A DNA stretch of 64,000 nt from Cryptomeria japonica (GCF_030272615.1 NW_026728924.1:62001-126000); one strand, 5' to 3'. Counted from the first letter of the stretch, positions 34,705-46,801 are shown. Notes: a model not told the origin generated them from the letters alone. Translations and numbers: made by a program.

Positions 34705-35970
34705 TGGCGAGTTAGCGAGTGTTGGTTTGGGTTTAAATCGTGAGGTATCTAGTTTTTTGAGTGTTAGCATTTTATGTTAGCGAGGTGGAGATTGTTAATG
34801 AAATCGCTTTGGTCACGAGGTCTCAAATTGGTTTTATGCCATGCATTATAGCCACGAGAGTTAGCGAGTAAGTACTAAGTCATTAATGGTCTATGTGCCA
34901 CTGCTCATGCCTGTTTATGATGGTAATTAACATAAGACATCGATAAACAGTTTTTCAGATTTTATGGTTATCGCTAGCTTGTAGGTCCTTTATCATCAAG
35001 TCAGTTTAAGTTGCAAGCTTGCAAGTACTGAGAGATTTTAGTTGTCGCTACCTCGCAAGATGTTTTGCACTTGACCATTTTATGTTGCGAGGTTGCGACT
35101 GGGTGTGATTTTATGTTGTCGCACGGTTGCAAGGTGTTCGTGGTTAAGTCATTTTAATTTGCAACTCTGTTTTGAAGTTGTTTAGCATTTTAAGTTGCAA
35201 TTTGGCGACAGGTAAGTTTTGGTCTGATTTTTTGGTCATCGCATGCTCGTGGTTTTGTAAGTCTTAAGTCAAAAAGTGTTGCGAGCATGCGATGGCAGTT
35301 AAGTGCCTTGTTGTCGCGGGATCACAAGGGTTTAAGTCAAGTTTTGAGTTGTGAGCTTGCGATGAAATAAGTTATTTTGTTAGATTTGTAGTGGTCGCCA
35401 ACTCGCAGGTAAAGAAAGAATATTACAAATGTTGTTACGAGGTAGCGACTGAAGGGCTTGATGAAGATTAACGACTATCACTCACTCACGATATTCTTTG
35501 AGGATTCGTAAAAGGGGTTGTGAGCTTGCGATTAAGAGGATTTGGTAGCATTGTCGCTAACTCGCCGGTTCCTTTCCTAATTTTTATAACTGGTTGAGAG
35601 TGTGAGATTAAAGATGGGGACTGACACGTGGACTTGTTTGTCGAGTTCTGTAAAATTTTGTGGTTAGGTTTAATGGTTATCGCCAGCTCGCGAAGTTAAA
35701 TGTCTAAAGACCTGATCAAGCCGCGAGCTTGCGAGTGAAGTGCTAGCGGTTAAGAGATAAACAATTTTATGTTGGCGAGTATGCAACAAGGGTTAAAGTT
35801 ACCACTATCTCTAAGTTGTAGTGGTGACGAGGACTTAACATTTTGTGGTCGAGAATTGGCGAGTGCCAGTTCAATTTCCCTCAGTCACTAGATCTTGAGG
35901 TTATGAAGGCTTAGCATTTTCACCTTGCGAGTTGGAGATAGAGTCGTAAGGGCTTGTCGCCAGGTCGAGA
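34705..35970. repeat. Degenerate ~78-bp tandem array with 14-bp boxes alternating in orientation
   Basis: A box close to TTGCGAGSTWGCGA recurs on the plus strand at about 34705, 34777, 35011, 35085, 35195, 35279, 35349, 35435, 35518, 35594, 35721 and 35772. Its reverse complement (TCGCWASCTCGCAA) recurs between them at about 34971, 35045, 35119, 35239, 35314, 35395, 35476, 35554, 35680 and 35957. Same-orientation copies are about 70-85 bp apart over the best part. Spacers often read ATTTTATGTT. Each unit could fold into a hairpin. No coding frame runs through. Confidence 0.8.
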
Positions 35971-36048
35971 GATTTTCTAATGGATAGTCTTCCAGGCAGA
36001 GAGTTGACAACTGTGTGCCACATGTTTTACTTACTTAAAGTTAATATC

Positions 36049-36215
36049 TTGAAATCGCCAACATTTTTTTTTTATGGTTTGAAAATAGCTTGAAATCGCC
36101 AATATTTTATTTTTTATGGTTTGAAAATAGGTTGAAATTGCCAATATTTTTTTTAATGGTTTGAAAATAGGTTGAAATCGTCAACGCAAATATTTTTCTG
36201 GTTTTAAAAACATTA
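36049..36215. repeat. Tandem repeat, ~41-bp unit x4
   Basis: Units start TTGAAATCGCCAAY at 36049, 36090, 36132 and 36172, each followed by a T-run and ATGGTTTGAAAATAG. Confidence 0.9.
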
Positions 36216-36440
36216 CAATTCGCCCATGCAATTATTTTTTGGGTTTTAAAAATAGTACAATTCGCCAGGATTTTTCACAAAATTTGCGCGATCACGGCTA
36301 ATTCGCCAATGGAGATTATTATTTTTCTCCGTAAACTGCAAAAATTCGGTAGTAAAATTAAAATTTTCTTCGAAATTATACACCTTTCGCCAGGTTTTTA
36401 CACCTTGTTCAAGGGAGGGGTTTCTTAAAGGTTTCCTTGC

Positions 36441-36513
36441 TTCGTTTTTCCTCTAAATTATCGATATTTAGAACGTGGGCACTTTTAAATCTTCTTTCTT
36501 CCTCTCTTGCTTA
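36441..36513. repeat. Continuation of the ~118-bp tandem repeat
   Basis: TTTCCTCTAAATTATCGA, TTTAGAACGTGGGCAC and the CT-rich end match the second half of the units at 32880-33280. Confidence 0.88.
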
Positions 36514-37379
36514 AGGTGTGTTGCATTTTTCCCAAGATGGACAACATACAAACAATGTCAACATCTGAGAAAGTTCGTTAAATCACGAACTCATCGATAT
36601 GATATTCCTTAGCTATTTTAATTTTCTTAAGCTTTTGTTTTTTGGAATTTATGAACATTGAAACTTCAACGTTGTCTCCTCCATTCATATGAATTCACAA
36701 ACTTTGATTTCTTGGGAATTTGGGGAATTGGGGAAATCTAAAATATTCTACAAAATGTTAGAATTTTGGGGAACGCATGCATGCGAGAAATTGCTTAAGT
36801 TTGAAACTAAAACAAACATAAAATAGTAAAAGGAACATCAAACGATTTCAAGTTGAAGATTTTGTAAGTTTTTCTTTCTCTCTTTTTTTTACACTTCGGG
36901 GATCCAATTTTGACATGTTAGTTTAGTTATGAATAGTGGGCTAAATGAGGCATGAAACCATAAAATAATAGTGACATCTTAGGATGGTTTTCTGATAATC
37001 ATAAATCTATTGGTTGCATTAGTCTATTGAGCATGGAGTCATCGTAAGTTTAACAAACTAGGGGAGGAAATTCTAAGCATAAGTTAATGAAAGTGACATG
37101 TCTAGACTTCACTTGAACAAAACACGTGAAATAATGGAAACAAGAAGTCTTAGCTTAGAAATGTAAACTAAGAATTTAATCAATCATTATTTCCACTTTT
37201 CGTTCAAGGAAGATAATCAACGAGATCTAACTAAGTGGATGTTGGATGTTGTATCTGATTATTTCCTCTTTTGTTTTATTTATTTGTTGATTGGATATGA
37301 GGATGCAAGAATTAGGTAAAATGCTAGGAAGTTTACAAAATTCAACATAAACAGATCATAAAACAAGCATAGAAGTGTA
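36514..37379. other. AT-rich DNA, nothing recognised
   Basis: No open frame, repeat or RNA gene could be supported. Confidence 0.5.
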
Positions 37380-38420
37380 TATCTAGAAATGAGATATAGA
37401 GAGGAATCTATCATTGAAATCTTAGCTTGAAAATGTTGATAATGTATGCTAGGCACCCTAGACTTGGAGGTGCTTTCATAAACTAAAACTTCAAATTTCG
37501 AATTGGGATGCTCTGTAGATCACTCTAAAAATTCAACCAAAAATTATTTGTCACTGTATGTGCGAATTGGCATAGACTAGTTGCTTTTGTTTGTTTAAAA
37601 TTTGGAACTGCATGTCTCAGTCTACTCTTTGCAACTACACAACTTTTGATTGTTAGATCTATAACCTACACACACAAAAAAAATGAAAATTGTTGTGTTG
37701 TATAGGGGCTTGGCTAAGTCAAACCCTAAGTAGGAATTAACCTTCACTACAACAATAATTTTTAAAAGAGATCTCACCCCGCTTAGGGAAGAGGTTAAAA
37801 ATATTAAGGAAATGTTGTTTTGAAATGATATCACTTTAGGCTTGATGATGACGGTGATGCAATGCTCTTTGGATAATTCTTTCAAGGGTTGATGCAATAA
37901 CTTGGAATGACAAGACATAAAAAGGATCAATCATGAAAAGACATTTGTATGTAGGTGAAGTTCTAGGTTGCTTCTCCATAATACTTAGATCTTAAGTCAC
38001 TTGTCAAAGATTTGGAATTCATGAACTTGCTAGATGATAAAATGACATAGATATGATGCATTTATATAAGTATCTCAAGGTATTTCCTATATTAGACCAA
38101 CTTTCAATAGTCATATAAAAATACTGGAATTAGATAACATATGGCACAAATCAACACTCACACATGTTTGATTTTGGCCCTTTTTTGAGGGACTATGGTG
38201 CTAGGTGTCCTATTCCACCCAAAACAAGAGTAGAAAAGGATAGAACTGTTAGAATAGAAGGTCCTAGGACATAGGATTTGTTCATCTCATGAGCATATGA
38301 GGATAATTTGGTTGTGATAAGGCTAGTAATAAGCTTGAACTGAGCTATGAGAGGGCACACTAATAAAGGGCCCAAAAAGGATTGTGAGATTGTAAAGGGG
38401 TTACAATTTACTATACTATA
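37380..38420 (-). repeat. Ty3-like LTR, minus strand (left border uncertain)
   Basis: It shares phrases with 60000-60986 (TAGGAATTAACCTT, GGCTAAGTCAAACCC). It ends at 38420 before CTTAGACCCCACTTTA, a polypurine tract read on the minus strand (38421-38436). TTTATATAAG at 38061-38070 is a minus-strand TATA box, as an LTR promoter needs. The left end is not defined. Confidence 0.55.
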
Positions 38421-38630
38421 CTTAGACCCCACTTTAGTGAAGTGTGAACTTATACTCATGATAAAGTATAGAGAGATAGAGAGAAATAGAGATATGATGT
38501 CACGAAGTTTAGAGAACAAGCCCCAATATTCCAAAATTATTGTTGACCTTATAAATTCAGTGACTCCCATCCCATGAAAATAAGGAATTTCATTGGGGAT
38601 AGTGGTTGTCTCCTCACTTTCTTACCACAA

Positions 38631-38711
38631 TGGAGAGAAAATCATACTAACAAAGAAGGAAACAAGCTAGTGGATGCCTTAGCTGATACAAGTCTAAATT
38701 TTTATGAATAA
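38631..38711 (+). pseudogene. RNase H tail fragment
   Basis: The frame reads NKEGNKLVDALADTSLNF, matching the final helix of the RNase H fold (NxxADxLA). It ends in TAA. It could derive from a Ty3-like second RNase H or from a LINE. Confidence 0.5.
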
Positions 38712-39527
38712 AAATACTGGGTGAATGATGAGAATATTCTCCTCTTAATCAAGAATATCTTGGTCGAAAATAGACAAGTGCTATATATTAATTATGCAAG
38801 GAATTAATTTTTTAAATATTCAGAAAGTTGTTTGTGTTATTTGGGTAATAATGATGTATAGTGGGTTGTTTAATTATAATAAAGATACGATCATTTAGTT
38901 GAGTAGGATACAAAGAGTGGAAAATGAAAGGATGCATATGAGAAGCGAAGAAGGAACGAATAATATTAAATGGGAAGGTAATGTTGATTGTCTTCTTGAT
39001 AATTCGATTAAATTAATCATCAAACCTGACGTAAGTACAAATTCACTTTTGATATGACAATTCCCAATCGACAAAACATTTATGGAAATGAAAAAATATA
39101 TAAGGATAAAGATAGATTAGATTTTCATCTTTCTCATTTGTCAAGAAAAGAGATATCATAATGATGAATTATTTATTAAATATTAAAGTCCTAGAAAACA
39201 TTTCTAAAAGAAATTTCTATTGTCTTTCTCCTCTAGAACCCTGTTCTATTCTGTTATCTATGTCTGCAAACAATAAGAGAGTTGCCATGGGGGACAATAA
39301 TTGCAAGTAGAGCCTAATTTATTTGTTTCTGTCAAGAAGAACACAGGTCTGGTATATTTTAACGAGGCAAGGGATTACTCATTACTTTAGGGTGATCAAA
39401 TGAAAGGATGAGGAGTTATCATCCCAATTTATGAATAGTTGAAATGATGGTAGAGTTAAAGTTGGAAGTATAAAAATTGAGGTTTTTGAGGAGATCATTG
39501 CATATATTACTAGTTTAAGTTGACGAG
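38712..39527. other. AT-rich DNA, nothing recognised
   Basis: Probably internal sequence of the decayed retroelement around it, but no frame or motif supports a call. Confidence 0.45.
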
Positions 39528-40091
39528 GTGAAAAGATTCCCCATCTCAATCCAAAGCAATAAGGTTACTTTTGTTGAAGAGGGACATGTTTCAGACATTA
39601 GCAATCCAAATCTCAACATGTCTATCACCTTAGATCCACCTTATACTCCTAGAGATTATCTTAACCATCTTGTTTTGAGGCAAAATGATGTTATGTATGT
39701 CTGTAATGATATATCACCTAACATTGCGTTGAAAAGGAGTGAAAATTTAGGTAATGAAAACACTTCTTCCCAACCCAACAAGTTAAAGAAAAAGGAATCT
39801 CTTAGTTCTGAAGTGGAAATCAATGATGCTAATTTTGTTTTATATCCTCCTACAAGGATCCATCCTTCATTTATTAATCCTTTTGGTGTTCCAAAGTATA
39901 CTTACACTAGAAATTTCAATGAGGTCTATGATGAAAGTCTTTCAACATCACATTCAAAACAAAATTATTATAAACATGGCTTTGACATGATTTCTAAAGA
40001 AGGATATAATGAAAATGGTCTTGGACATATGGAACAAGGAATCAAGGTCCTGATACAACCCTCATCCCAATACACTAGAAAATGTATATGA
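39528..40091 (+). pseudogene. Retroelement polyprotein fragment with G-patch-like segment
   Basis: A 187-codon frame, hydrophilic. Its C-terminal part reads KHGFDMISKEGYNENGLGHM, which fits the G-patch consensus (aromatic-Gly spacing) found between protease and RT in some plant Ty3-like polyproteins. YPPTRIHPSFINPFG before it is of the same type. No protease or RT was found in frame, so this is an isolated piece. A host RNA-binding protein is less likely given the repeat context. Confidence 0.5.
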
Positions 40092-42427
40092 TTTCATACT
40101 ACTTCCTTAGAAATTCCTTCATCAGAGCCGAACCTTCCCATTTGACAAAGAAATTCTACTCTAGCAGAAAGAATCTTTTGTAGACATAAATATGATAGGA
40201 AGATTACTTTTATTTTATAAGATATATAGGTCTAACTCTAAACCAATTGATGGTAAGACTTTGTCTCATTCATCATGTTTGTACTCAGTCTCTTTCTCCT
40301 TGTAGAGCATTTAAAGAAATTAGAATTATATGATAAAGCTCTCATCCATATAACATCTAATGTTGATCCAATTTTTTAAACCCAATTTTTCATATAATAC
40401 CTTAGCACTCCTTAGCTTAATTATGTTGCTCCTCACTATGTGACACTAATAGCTTACCTTTTGGGAGATTATTTTTATTCATGGTGGTACAATTTAATGT
40501 GCAATCATGCTTTACTAGAAACACAATAGATTAATTATTCTTGTTTATACACTGGGGGACAAGTATTGTTTTCAATTAATTCCTTCCTTTCTAAGGATCC
40601 AATTTCCCTTTGTAGAGTTGTACATTTTACGAGGATATCCTTTCTTTCATAGATTTTTTTATCCTTCATGAGGATTTTATCTTTGCTTGGAGATGTGTAT
40701 TCTTGTTCAAGATCTCTTCCTTGATTAAAAGCTTATGTCTTTATACATGATCTCTCCTTAGTGTTGAAAGCGTGCAATCCATATAAAATAAGGAAAGTGT
40801 GTATCCTTGACCTCCTTCCCCTTTCCTAGTGTTGAGGATGTCATATTTATTTAAGATCACCTCTTTTTTCGAAGGTATCTATATCTTTAGGCTAACATCA
40901 CTTTGTCTCTGTTTGGCAATCATGTATCCTTCATAAGTCTTTAATTTAAAAAATGGAGCAAGGTAGGATTAGGACCAAGATCCACTTTCACACAAACATT
41001 GGAATTGGAAGCCACAAAGATGTGATTCAATTTTCTTTACCTCTTGTCAAAGAGAGTCAAATAGCATGGTAGGGCTTCTATTCCTTTCCTACTTTGGAAA
41101 GTATCGATTTGAGATCATTCCAAATTAAGATCTAGGTACAATGTAAATGTAAACTAAAGATGCTATAACTGACTGCTATGTAAACATAAAATTAGTAGTA
41201 GGAATAGGAATGAATTTTTTTTACAAAGGTGCAGTTATGGATACAATTTGGGGTTGAATTTAGTAGACTGGTGGGCCTAGAGTGTTCTGATCCTTTGACC
41301 TATTCACACAAAGTTAACTGGAGCTTCTTGAGACAATGCACTTTTCCATGTTCAAATTTGGTACAAAGTTTATAGGACCAGGATGCTCAGAGTGCCTTGG
41401 TCATGGACCAGGTCACCCATAACGCCTTGGTACTAACTTTTCTAGCTCTACTTCTAGATGTGGATATGTTCCAGTTTGCTTATTATCCTGGGTTCTTCTC
41501 CCTATCTCCAACGGAAACTTGTAACAACATTTGCAAAATATAAAGAGGGTAAGGTGGTGAGTATATAGAGTTTTTCCTTGGTCAACTCCTTGTTTTGGTG
41601 ATTCCTACCTCCACAATAGCTAGTTTTGAAATTGGAATAATGTGTATTCTCTTGAACCTTAAGTGTGTCTAAGATTTCTATGAGCTAAAATGCATAAATG
41701 TAAATAGAGTCTACTAAAATGTGTTAGAGAAAAATCTTAAATGATGCGATTTCAATGTAACAACATATGAATCACATTTAATTTGAATGATAAAATGTAA
41801 TATTTGAAGCTTAACTCTAGAAATATGAGAAAAACATGAAATCATACCCAATCCTTGGGAAGAGGTACAAGCCAATCATTAGTCATAATTCCCTATTATC
41901 CTCCAATATCTCTTGAAGCTTCCATGGTTGATGAATGTTAATGAAGATTTGATGAAGATTTGGTGATGAATAAGTTATAGATCTAGAATTATCCTAAAAG
42001 CAATACCATCACTTCATAAGGATATCTCTAATTTCACATCAATATTGTATATGCTTTTTAGATATCACAAATGAGGAAAAAAATTCCCTTATATATGAGA
42101 TTCTAGGTTTTATTTGATGAATAGCCAACTTAGACTTGTTATTTTGCACATGATCTAGATTTGAATAGGATAGGACCATCTTATTATCCTTAGAAAATTT
42201 GACTAAAAGTGGGGGACCACGATGCATTTATCGACGAGGTCTTGACAATTTCAGCGTATTTTTTTAGGAATGCAAGACAATAGGGATCTAATGTCAAAAT
42301 TAATTTTGTGCGATAATATATAATGTTTAGGTAAGGGAAATGTGTCTTGAGATTTTAAATAGGGCAGGATCTTTGATAAATTAGGATGATAAGGGCACAC
42401 CTAAAATTAAGGGCCCAAATGAAAGTA
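40092..42427. other. Decayed retroelement-like DNA
   Basis: Degenerate repeated phrases such as GGATATCTCC-type and CTTGATTAAAAGC-type words occur at 40620-40900 and resemble 44780-44960 and, inverted, 62000-62860. The CAGAGTGCCTTGGTC part at about 41390-41440 resembles 60770-60810. TTATATATGAG near 42090 could be a minus-strand TATA box. No gene is visible. Confidence 0.4.
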
Positions 42428-42430
42428 TGA

Positions 42431-42579
42431 TGTAAAGGAGGATGGTAAATGTTTGATTCATATTATTCCGAAGAAGCAAGGACATTTATACAACAAGCAA
42501 TGTAGTTATTTCAACTACATAAACTGCATAAATAGAACTCTCTACATAATCACATATAATAGAATGTAATATGCCAATA
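42431..42579 (-). repeat. 3' LTR of the small LTR element
   Basis: It shares GGAGGATGGTAAATGTT and ACTACATAAACTGCATAAA with the right copy, and the purine tract follows at 42580. Confidence 0.82.
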
Positions 42580-43127
42580 TTCCCCCCTTATTACATTGTT
42601 CTTACAACGGTACCATCCAAACATCAAATTTCACGCTAGCCAAGGGACCCCTCTAAGGCTTACACAACAAAATTTGTTGACTACATAAAATAAATTCATA
42701 TATATGAGAGGATGTTTTCTTGAAGAACCAAATCCTGAATCAAGTGGAACTCCCCCAAGTTTCCTTGTTACCCTTGTAAAGGTGTAGCTCCAAGTTGAAT
42801 CCTTGGGCTCTTAGTCTCGAAATCTCTAATCATATAGACTGAATTATTCTAGATAAAAATCCTCCAAATTGTCTATTAACCCTCAAAAGAGTGATAATTC
42901 TTGATCACAATCTCGTGAACTCTCTAGGAAACCATCCATACTTATTTCTTCATCAAACCCCAAAATTGTCTCCAAAAATTAAAACTTCCATCAACATCTA
43001 CAAGAAAAAATGGAAATCAAACCCAAAAATTCTTTTCATGCAAAGCATCATCTTAAAGTTAGAAACTAACTTGAGATGATGGAAATTCCTCCATTCTCCA
43101 ATGATGCTAGCCTCCAAGTTGATCCTA

Positions 43128-43343
43128 TTACACTTTACCCATTTCAAGGTATAGAAGGCATGCCCCAAGTATAAAAAGAATCATGAATGCTACACAAGCC
43201 ATAATACTAGGCTTTGTCCAAATTGTGGTTAGGTAATATTTGGAGCAATTGGGACTCTCAATAGAAGCAAGTTTATTCACAAAAACAGTCTCCCATAAAG
43301 GGATGCCTTCTGAATAGCCAAAAATTAGATTAAATATAGTCAT
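43128..43343 (-). other. Short unassigned frame inside the small LTR element
   Basis: 71 codons with a hydrophobic stretch near the C-terminus (VAFMILFILGACLLYL). No family recognised. It may be chance or a captured fragment. Confidence 0.2.
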
Positions 43344-44446
43344 AGTAGCACTACGTGAATGGCCCTTGTAATTGAGGGTAATTTGATGTCTTTATTTTGG
43401 CTTTTGGCATTCAATAGAAGCAACTGATTAAGGATAGATATATCATTTTCCAATAAAATTACAAATTCGTTCAACACTGTAGCCTTTGTTTATCACAAAG
43501 TGAACTTAAGCAACCATATTACATCTCTCCTTTAAATGTTTATAACTTTAAAACATTAAGAATCTAAAGTAGATTTACTCACAGTGATTTTATCCCTAAT
43601 TCTCTTCAATGGGCTTTGACCTATGCCAGTGAGTACTTCCTCATTTGTAAATCATGTTTCTTCCCATGCATGACATGTGCAATCAAACTTTAGTTCAATG
43701 CATAGATCAAAAGGAAAAAAAAAATAGAAAACCAAAATGCAATGGTCTGTCTCTATCTAACAAAAATACACCCATAGGTACAAAATCTTGCACTACCCTC
43801 GCTCCCTCTTTGCATCACAAAATGGATACATTGATTATGAAAAGGGAAATGTTCTATGGGGAAGAAAACATATATGTTGTTACGGATGAAGAATATATGT
43901 TCTACCCTCCTTTGTGCCAATAGCACATCTTTATGCACTTGCAAAATGTACAAAATGATCTGCCAACTATCACAGGCTACACCACACTTTTTGTTCCTCA
44001 TTATGAAAAGTGTATATCCCTTAATACAAATTACTTTATTTAATGAAACTACAAAATTGTATAAAATAAATTCAAATCCTTATGATCTCCAAGAAATATG
44101 ACTATATCAAAGTATTAATTCTACACTCTAGACTCGTAGAAAATGATAGAGCATTACCATCTATTGCATTGTTTGGGAGAATGAAAAAAACAAAACTAAT
44201 AGTGGGGATGTTCTCAAGCTATGGTGGTGGTGCCTTATATTCATCTCCACGCACAACAAGTTCCTCTAGTAGTTATGGCAAGAATGAAATTTTAAATTTT
44301 ACATTGATAGTGAGCACCATCAAGAATGGATCATCCATGAAGACCCCTTCAAAAGATGTCTGGCCATGCTTTTTGCACACACTCTAATCTTCATGACATC
44401 CTTTTTTGTTTATCAAACTTACTATAGTAGGTGATAATGTTTATAA

Positions 44447-44459
44447 CTATTTGATACCA
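44447..44459 (-). other. Primer-binding site of the small LTR element
   Basis: On the minus strand TGGTATCAAATAG follows the LTR after two bases. Its first eight bases equal the tRNA-Met primer site used by the copia element at 398. Confidence 0.8.
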
Positions 44460-44461
44460 TA

Positions 44462-44609
44462 TGAAGGAGGATGGTAAATGTTGATTCATCTTATTCAAAA
44501 GATGCAAGAACATTTAAACAATGAGGAATTTAGTTACACCAACTACATAAATTGCATAAACACAACTATCTACATAATCACCTATAATAAAATGTAATAC
44601 GTCCCAACA
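44462..44609 (-). repeat. 5' LTR of the small LTR element
   Basis: The plus strand runs from TGAAGGAGGATGG to GTCCCAACA and matches 42431-42579. Confidence 0.82.
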
Positions 44610-44999
44610 TGATGAGGTTAGAATCAAGAAAGGAGTTGAATTTTGAATTAATTATTAATTAAGTGCACATGAGAGTCATATAATGTATAGTATATTGAGA
44701 TATACTAAAACAGGTGCTAACATAGCATGAAATTGGTCACCCTAATTAAAGGTGTACAATTTATGACCCTATAATAAGGATACCTTTATACTTGTTGTAA
44801 GATATCTCTTTTACAACTATCTCTTCCTCACTTGAAGATTTTATTTTCATAATCATCTTCTTCTTAGCTTAACGCACATGCATTTTTGTTAAGGATATCT
44901 CCTTGGCATTGAAGGTATTTAATCCTTAATATGGATCTCTATCCTCCCTAATATATCGTCATGACAATATGTTGATATCTTAAGGGGGGCATAGAGTGC

Positions 45000-45480
45000 C
45001 TCCTCATTGTTATGTTTGGTGCATACTATAGTGTCAGAGTGTCCTCCCAAGATCATGACTACAAGATACTTCCACAAGAAGAGACAAAGATATATTTCAC
45101 TAGGAAATGAATTGCATTGAGATGAGATATCTACAAATGTACATATGTTTTTCTTATAAAGGCATGAGCAAGAAAGAGAGCACCAACAAGGTGCGAGGGT
45201 AGGCACATCTACCTGATGCAACTTACTAAATGCAGGTAATAAATTAATAATAAATTCTACCTACTCACCTATAAATGCATGATAATACTATGTGCCTAAG
45301 TTGGACTTAAGCATAGGGAAACCTTATTACTCTAACACCCCCCCTTAAGTGCAATTTAGGGAGAAAAAATTCAATATGAAATGATAATGATGGGTCCCGA
45401 CAACAAGGCCATGTTAGGTACCCATGTATAAGTAATCATGCAACTAATCTCTTACAAATAGAAAATTGAGCAGTTGATAA
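45000..45480 (-). mobile_element. copia LTR and adjacent internal end, minus strand
   Basis: The LTR ends at 45337 (plus strand TAACA) beside the purine tract at 45338-45354. A minus-strand TATAAAGG-type box lies near 45155. The interior 45355-45470 is an inverted relative of 49735-49880 (shared GGGTACCTAACATGGCC). This is the 3' end of a copia element opposite in orientation to the one at 46-50 kb. The left LTR border is approximate. Confidence 0.65.
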
Positions 45481-46180
45481 GGGATCTATTATTTATCTTC
45501 CTAAAGACTAGTTTGCAGAGTTGATATCAATTCAGCATTAAAAATTCTTGGAATTTTCAAAAGTCGCTTCACTCTATTGTTCCTGATTGTGGTGACATTA
45601 TCCTCTTTCCATATCTCAGCGATATTCATACCTGCAGTGATTGGAGGAGCGATTTATTTCAATTTTTCCTGCCAGCGATATTCACTTTTTGCGATATATT
45701 TTTTAGTCAACACATTGATTGGAGGTGCAAGTTTTTATTAGTGGACAGTGATAAATGTTATTAAGCCCGAGTAGTGTTTGCAGTAATCATTATTGTGGAG
45801 TGTTATTCTTCCTCCAACATATTGTTGCAACGCATAACTGACATCAATTTAAGGAGCTACGATTTAAAGAGAGGCTTTTTTCTATTTTTGGAGTGAGATA
45901 TATCTTCAAAAGGTGTGAATATTTTGAGGAGAATATTTTGGTGACCAACTTATTCTTCTAACGACTTGTAATGCTAGTCAATTGTCATTGAACACCTCCC
46001 ACTAGCCATACTCATCCATTTAGGTGCCTTGCTCCAGCTTCATAAGTTTTTCAATTTGTCATAGTTGCAATTATTGTTTACTTGATAAATTTGACATTTG
46101 GGAATTGTAAAACTATGTTTTGCAGGGGTGGTGTCTATTGTAGTTTTTGCTTTTGTGTTCTTGTAATAATCTCACACCTG
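45481..46180. other. Non-coding stretch before the copia gag remnant
   Basis: No LTR or primer-binding site for the following element is seen, so its 5' end seems lost or replaced. Confidence 0.45.
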
Positions 46181-46189
46181 AGAATAACA

Positions 46190-46801
46190 TTTCTCACTCC
46201 ACACAATTATCACACATGGAAACTCTTGTTGAATCATGAGGTCTTTGGCAACTCTTGGACAAAGACCAACCTAAATTCACTAGGGCCTTTGAGCAATTTT
46301 TTCATAGAAACAAGTTAGTTGAAGCAAGAGGACTCATCCGACTTCACGTGTTTGATAATTTTTTGTTTCATATTGCCAAGTATCAAACACCAAAAGAGGT
46401 ATGGGATAAGCTTGGAGAGTTATATGGAAAGGTCAACCAATTTAGGATCTTGCAACTGCAAGTCGATCTCACCTCACTCACTCCAAATGTATTTCTCCCA
46501 ATTCAAGATTTTCTCACTTAGTTTGAGTTGATATTATCATAATTGAAAGGGTGTGGACATGGAAAATATAGTAAGCAGTGTATTTTCTTGATCTTGTCTA
46601 AGCTTCAAGGTCCATTTTGAGTGTTTGCTTCTACCTTCTACTCTACTATGGACGCTATGGGGGAAGATCATAAGATGCCCTTTTTTAGGAGTTCTATGAT
46701 TGGTTGATTAGGGAGTAGGCCAAATTGTTTCAGATGGATGCTCTTCCTAAGAGTCATTCTTTAGTGGCTCAATCCTACAAGGGCAAGGGGAAGAACATGA
46801 A
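46190..46801 (+). pseudogene. copia gag capsid remnant
   Basis: Recognised by FLTPHNYHTWK at the start and by the capsid core HVFDNFLFHIAKYQTPKEVWDKLGELYGKVN (quoted as key words: TPKEVWDKL, LYGKVNQF). These match the UBN2-type gag of plant copia elements. At least three frame changes and stops follow. The tail KGKGKNMKK runs into the LINE insertion at 46801 and resumes at 48312. Confidence 0.82.

Larger units (their letters stand above)
33281..36440. mobile_element. Unclassified ~3.16-kb insertion in the tandem repeat
   Basis: Repeat-unit sequence ends at 33280 and continues at 36441, so 33281-36440 is an insertion. Flanking CCTCCACTTC (33274-33283) and CCTTGCTTC (36435-36443) may be a decayed 9-10-bp duplication, as Mutator-like elements make, but no clear terminal inverted repeats are seen. 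It carries a TATA box, a leader with a tiny ATG frame, the alternating GCGA/TCGC array, a 41-bp tandem repeat and scattered ATTCGCCAA motifs. No transposase, RT or known host protein was recognised. Confidence 0.55.
42431..44609 (-). mobile_element. Small complete LTR retroelement without pol
   Basis: Two ~149-bp LTRs (42431-42579 and 44462-44609) bound an interior of about 1.88 kb. Read on the minus strand, a TGGTATCAAATAG primer-binding site (44447-44459) follows the right LTR and a purine tract (42580-42592) precedes the left one. All structural signals are present, but no gag, protease, integrase or RT is recognisable, so it is a non-autonomous TRIM/LARD-like element. I could not find a clean target duplication. 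Confidence 0.75.

Noticed and set aside
33281-36440. LTR retrotransposon
   Set aside because: No direct repeats at the two ends, no primer-binding site and no polypurine tract were found.
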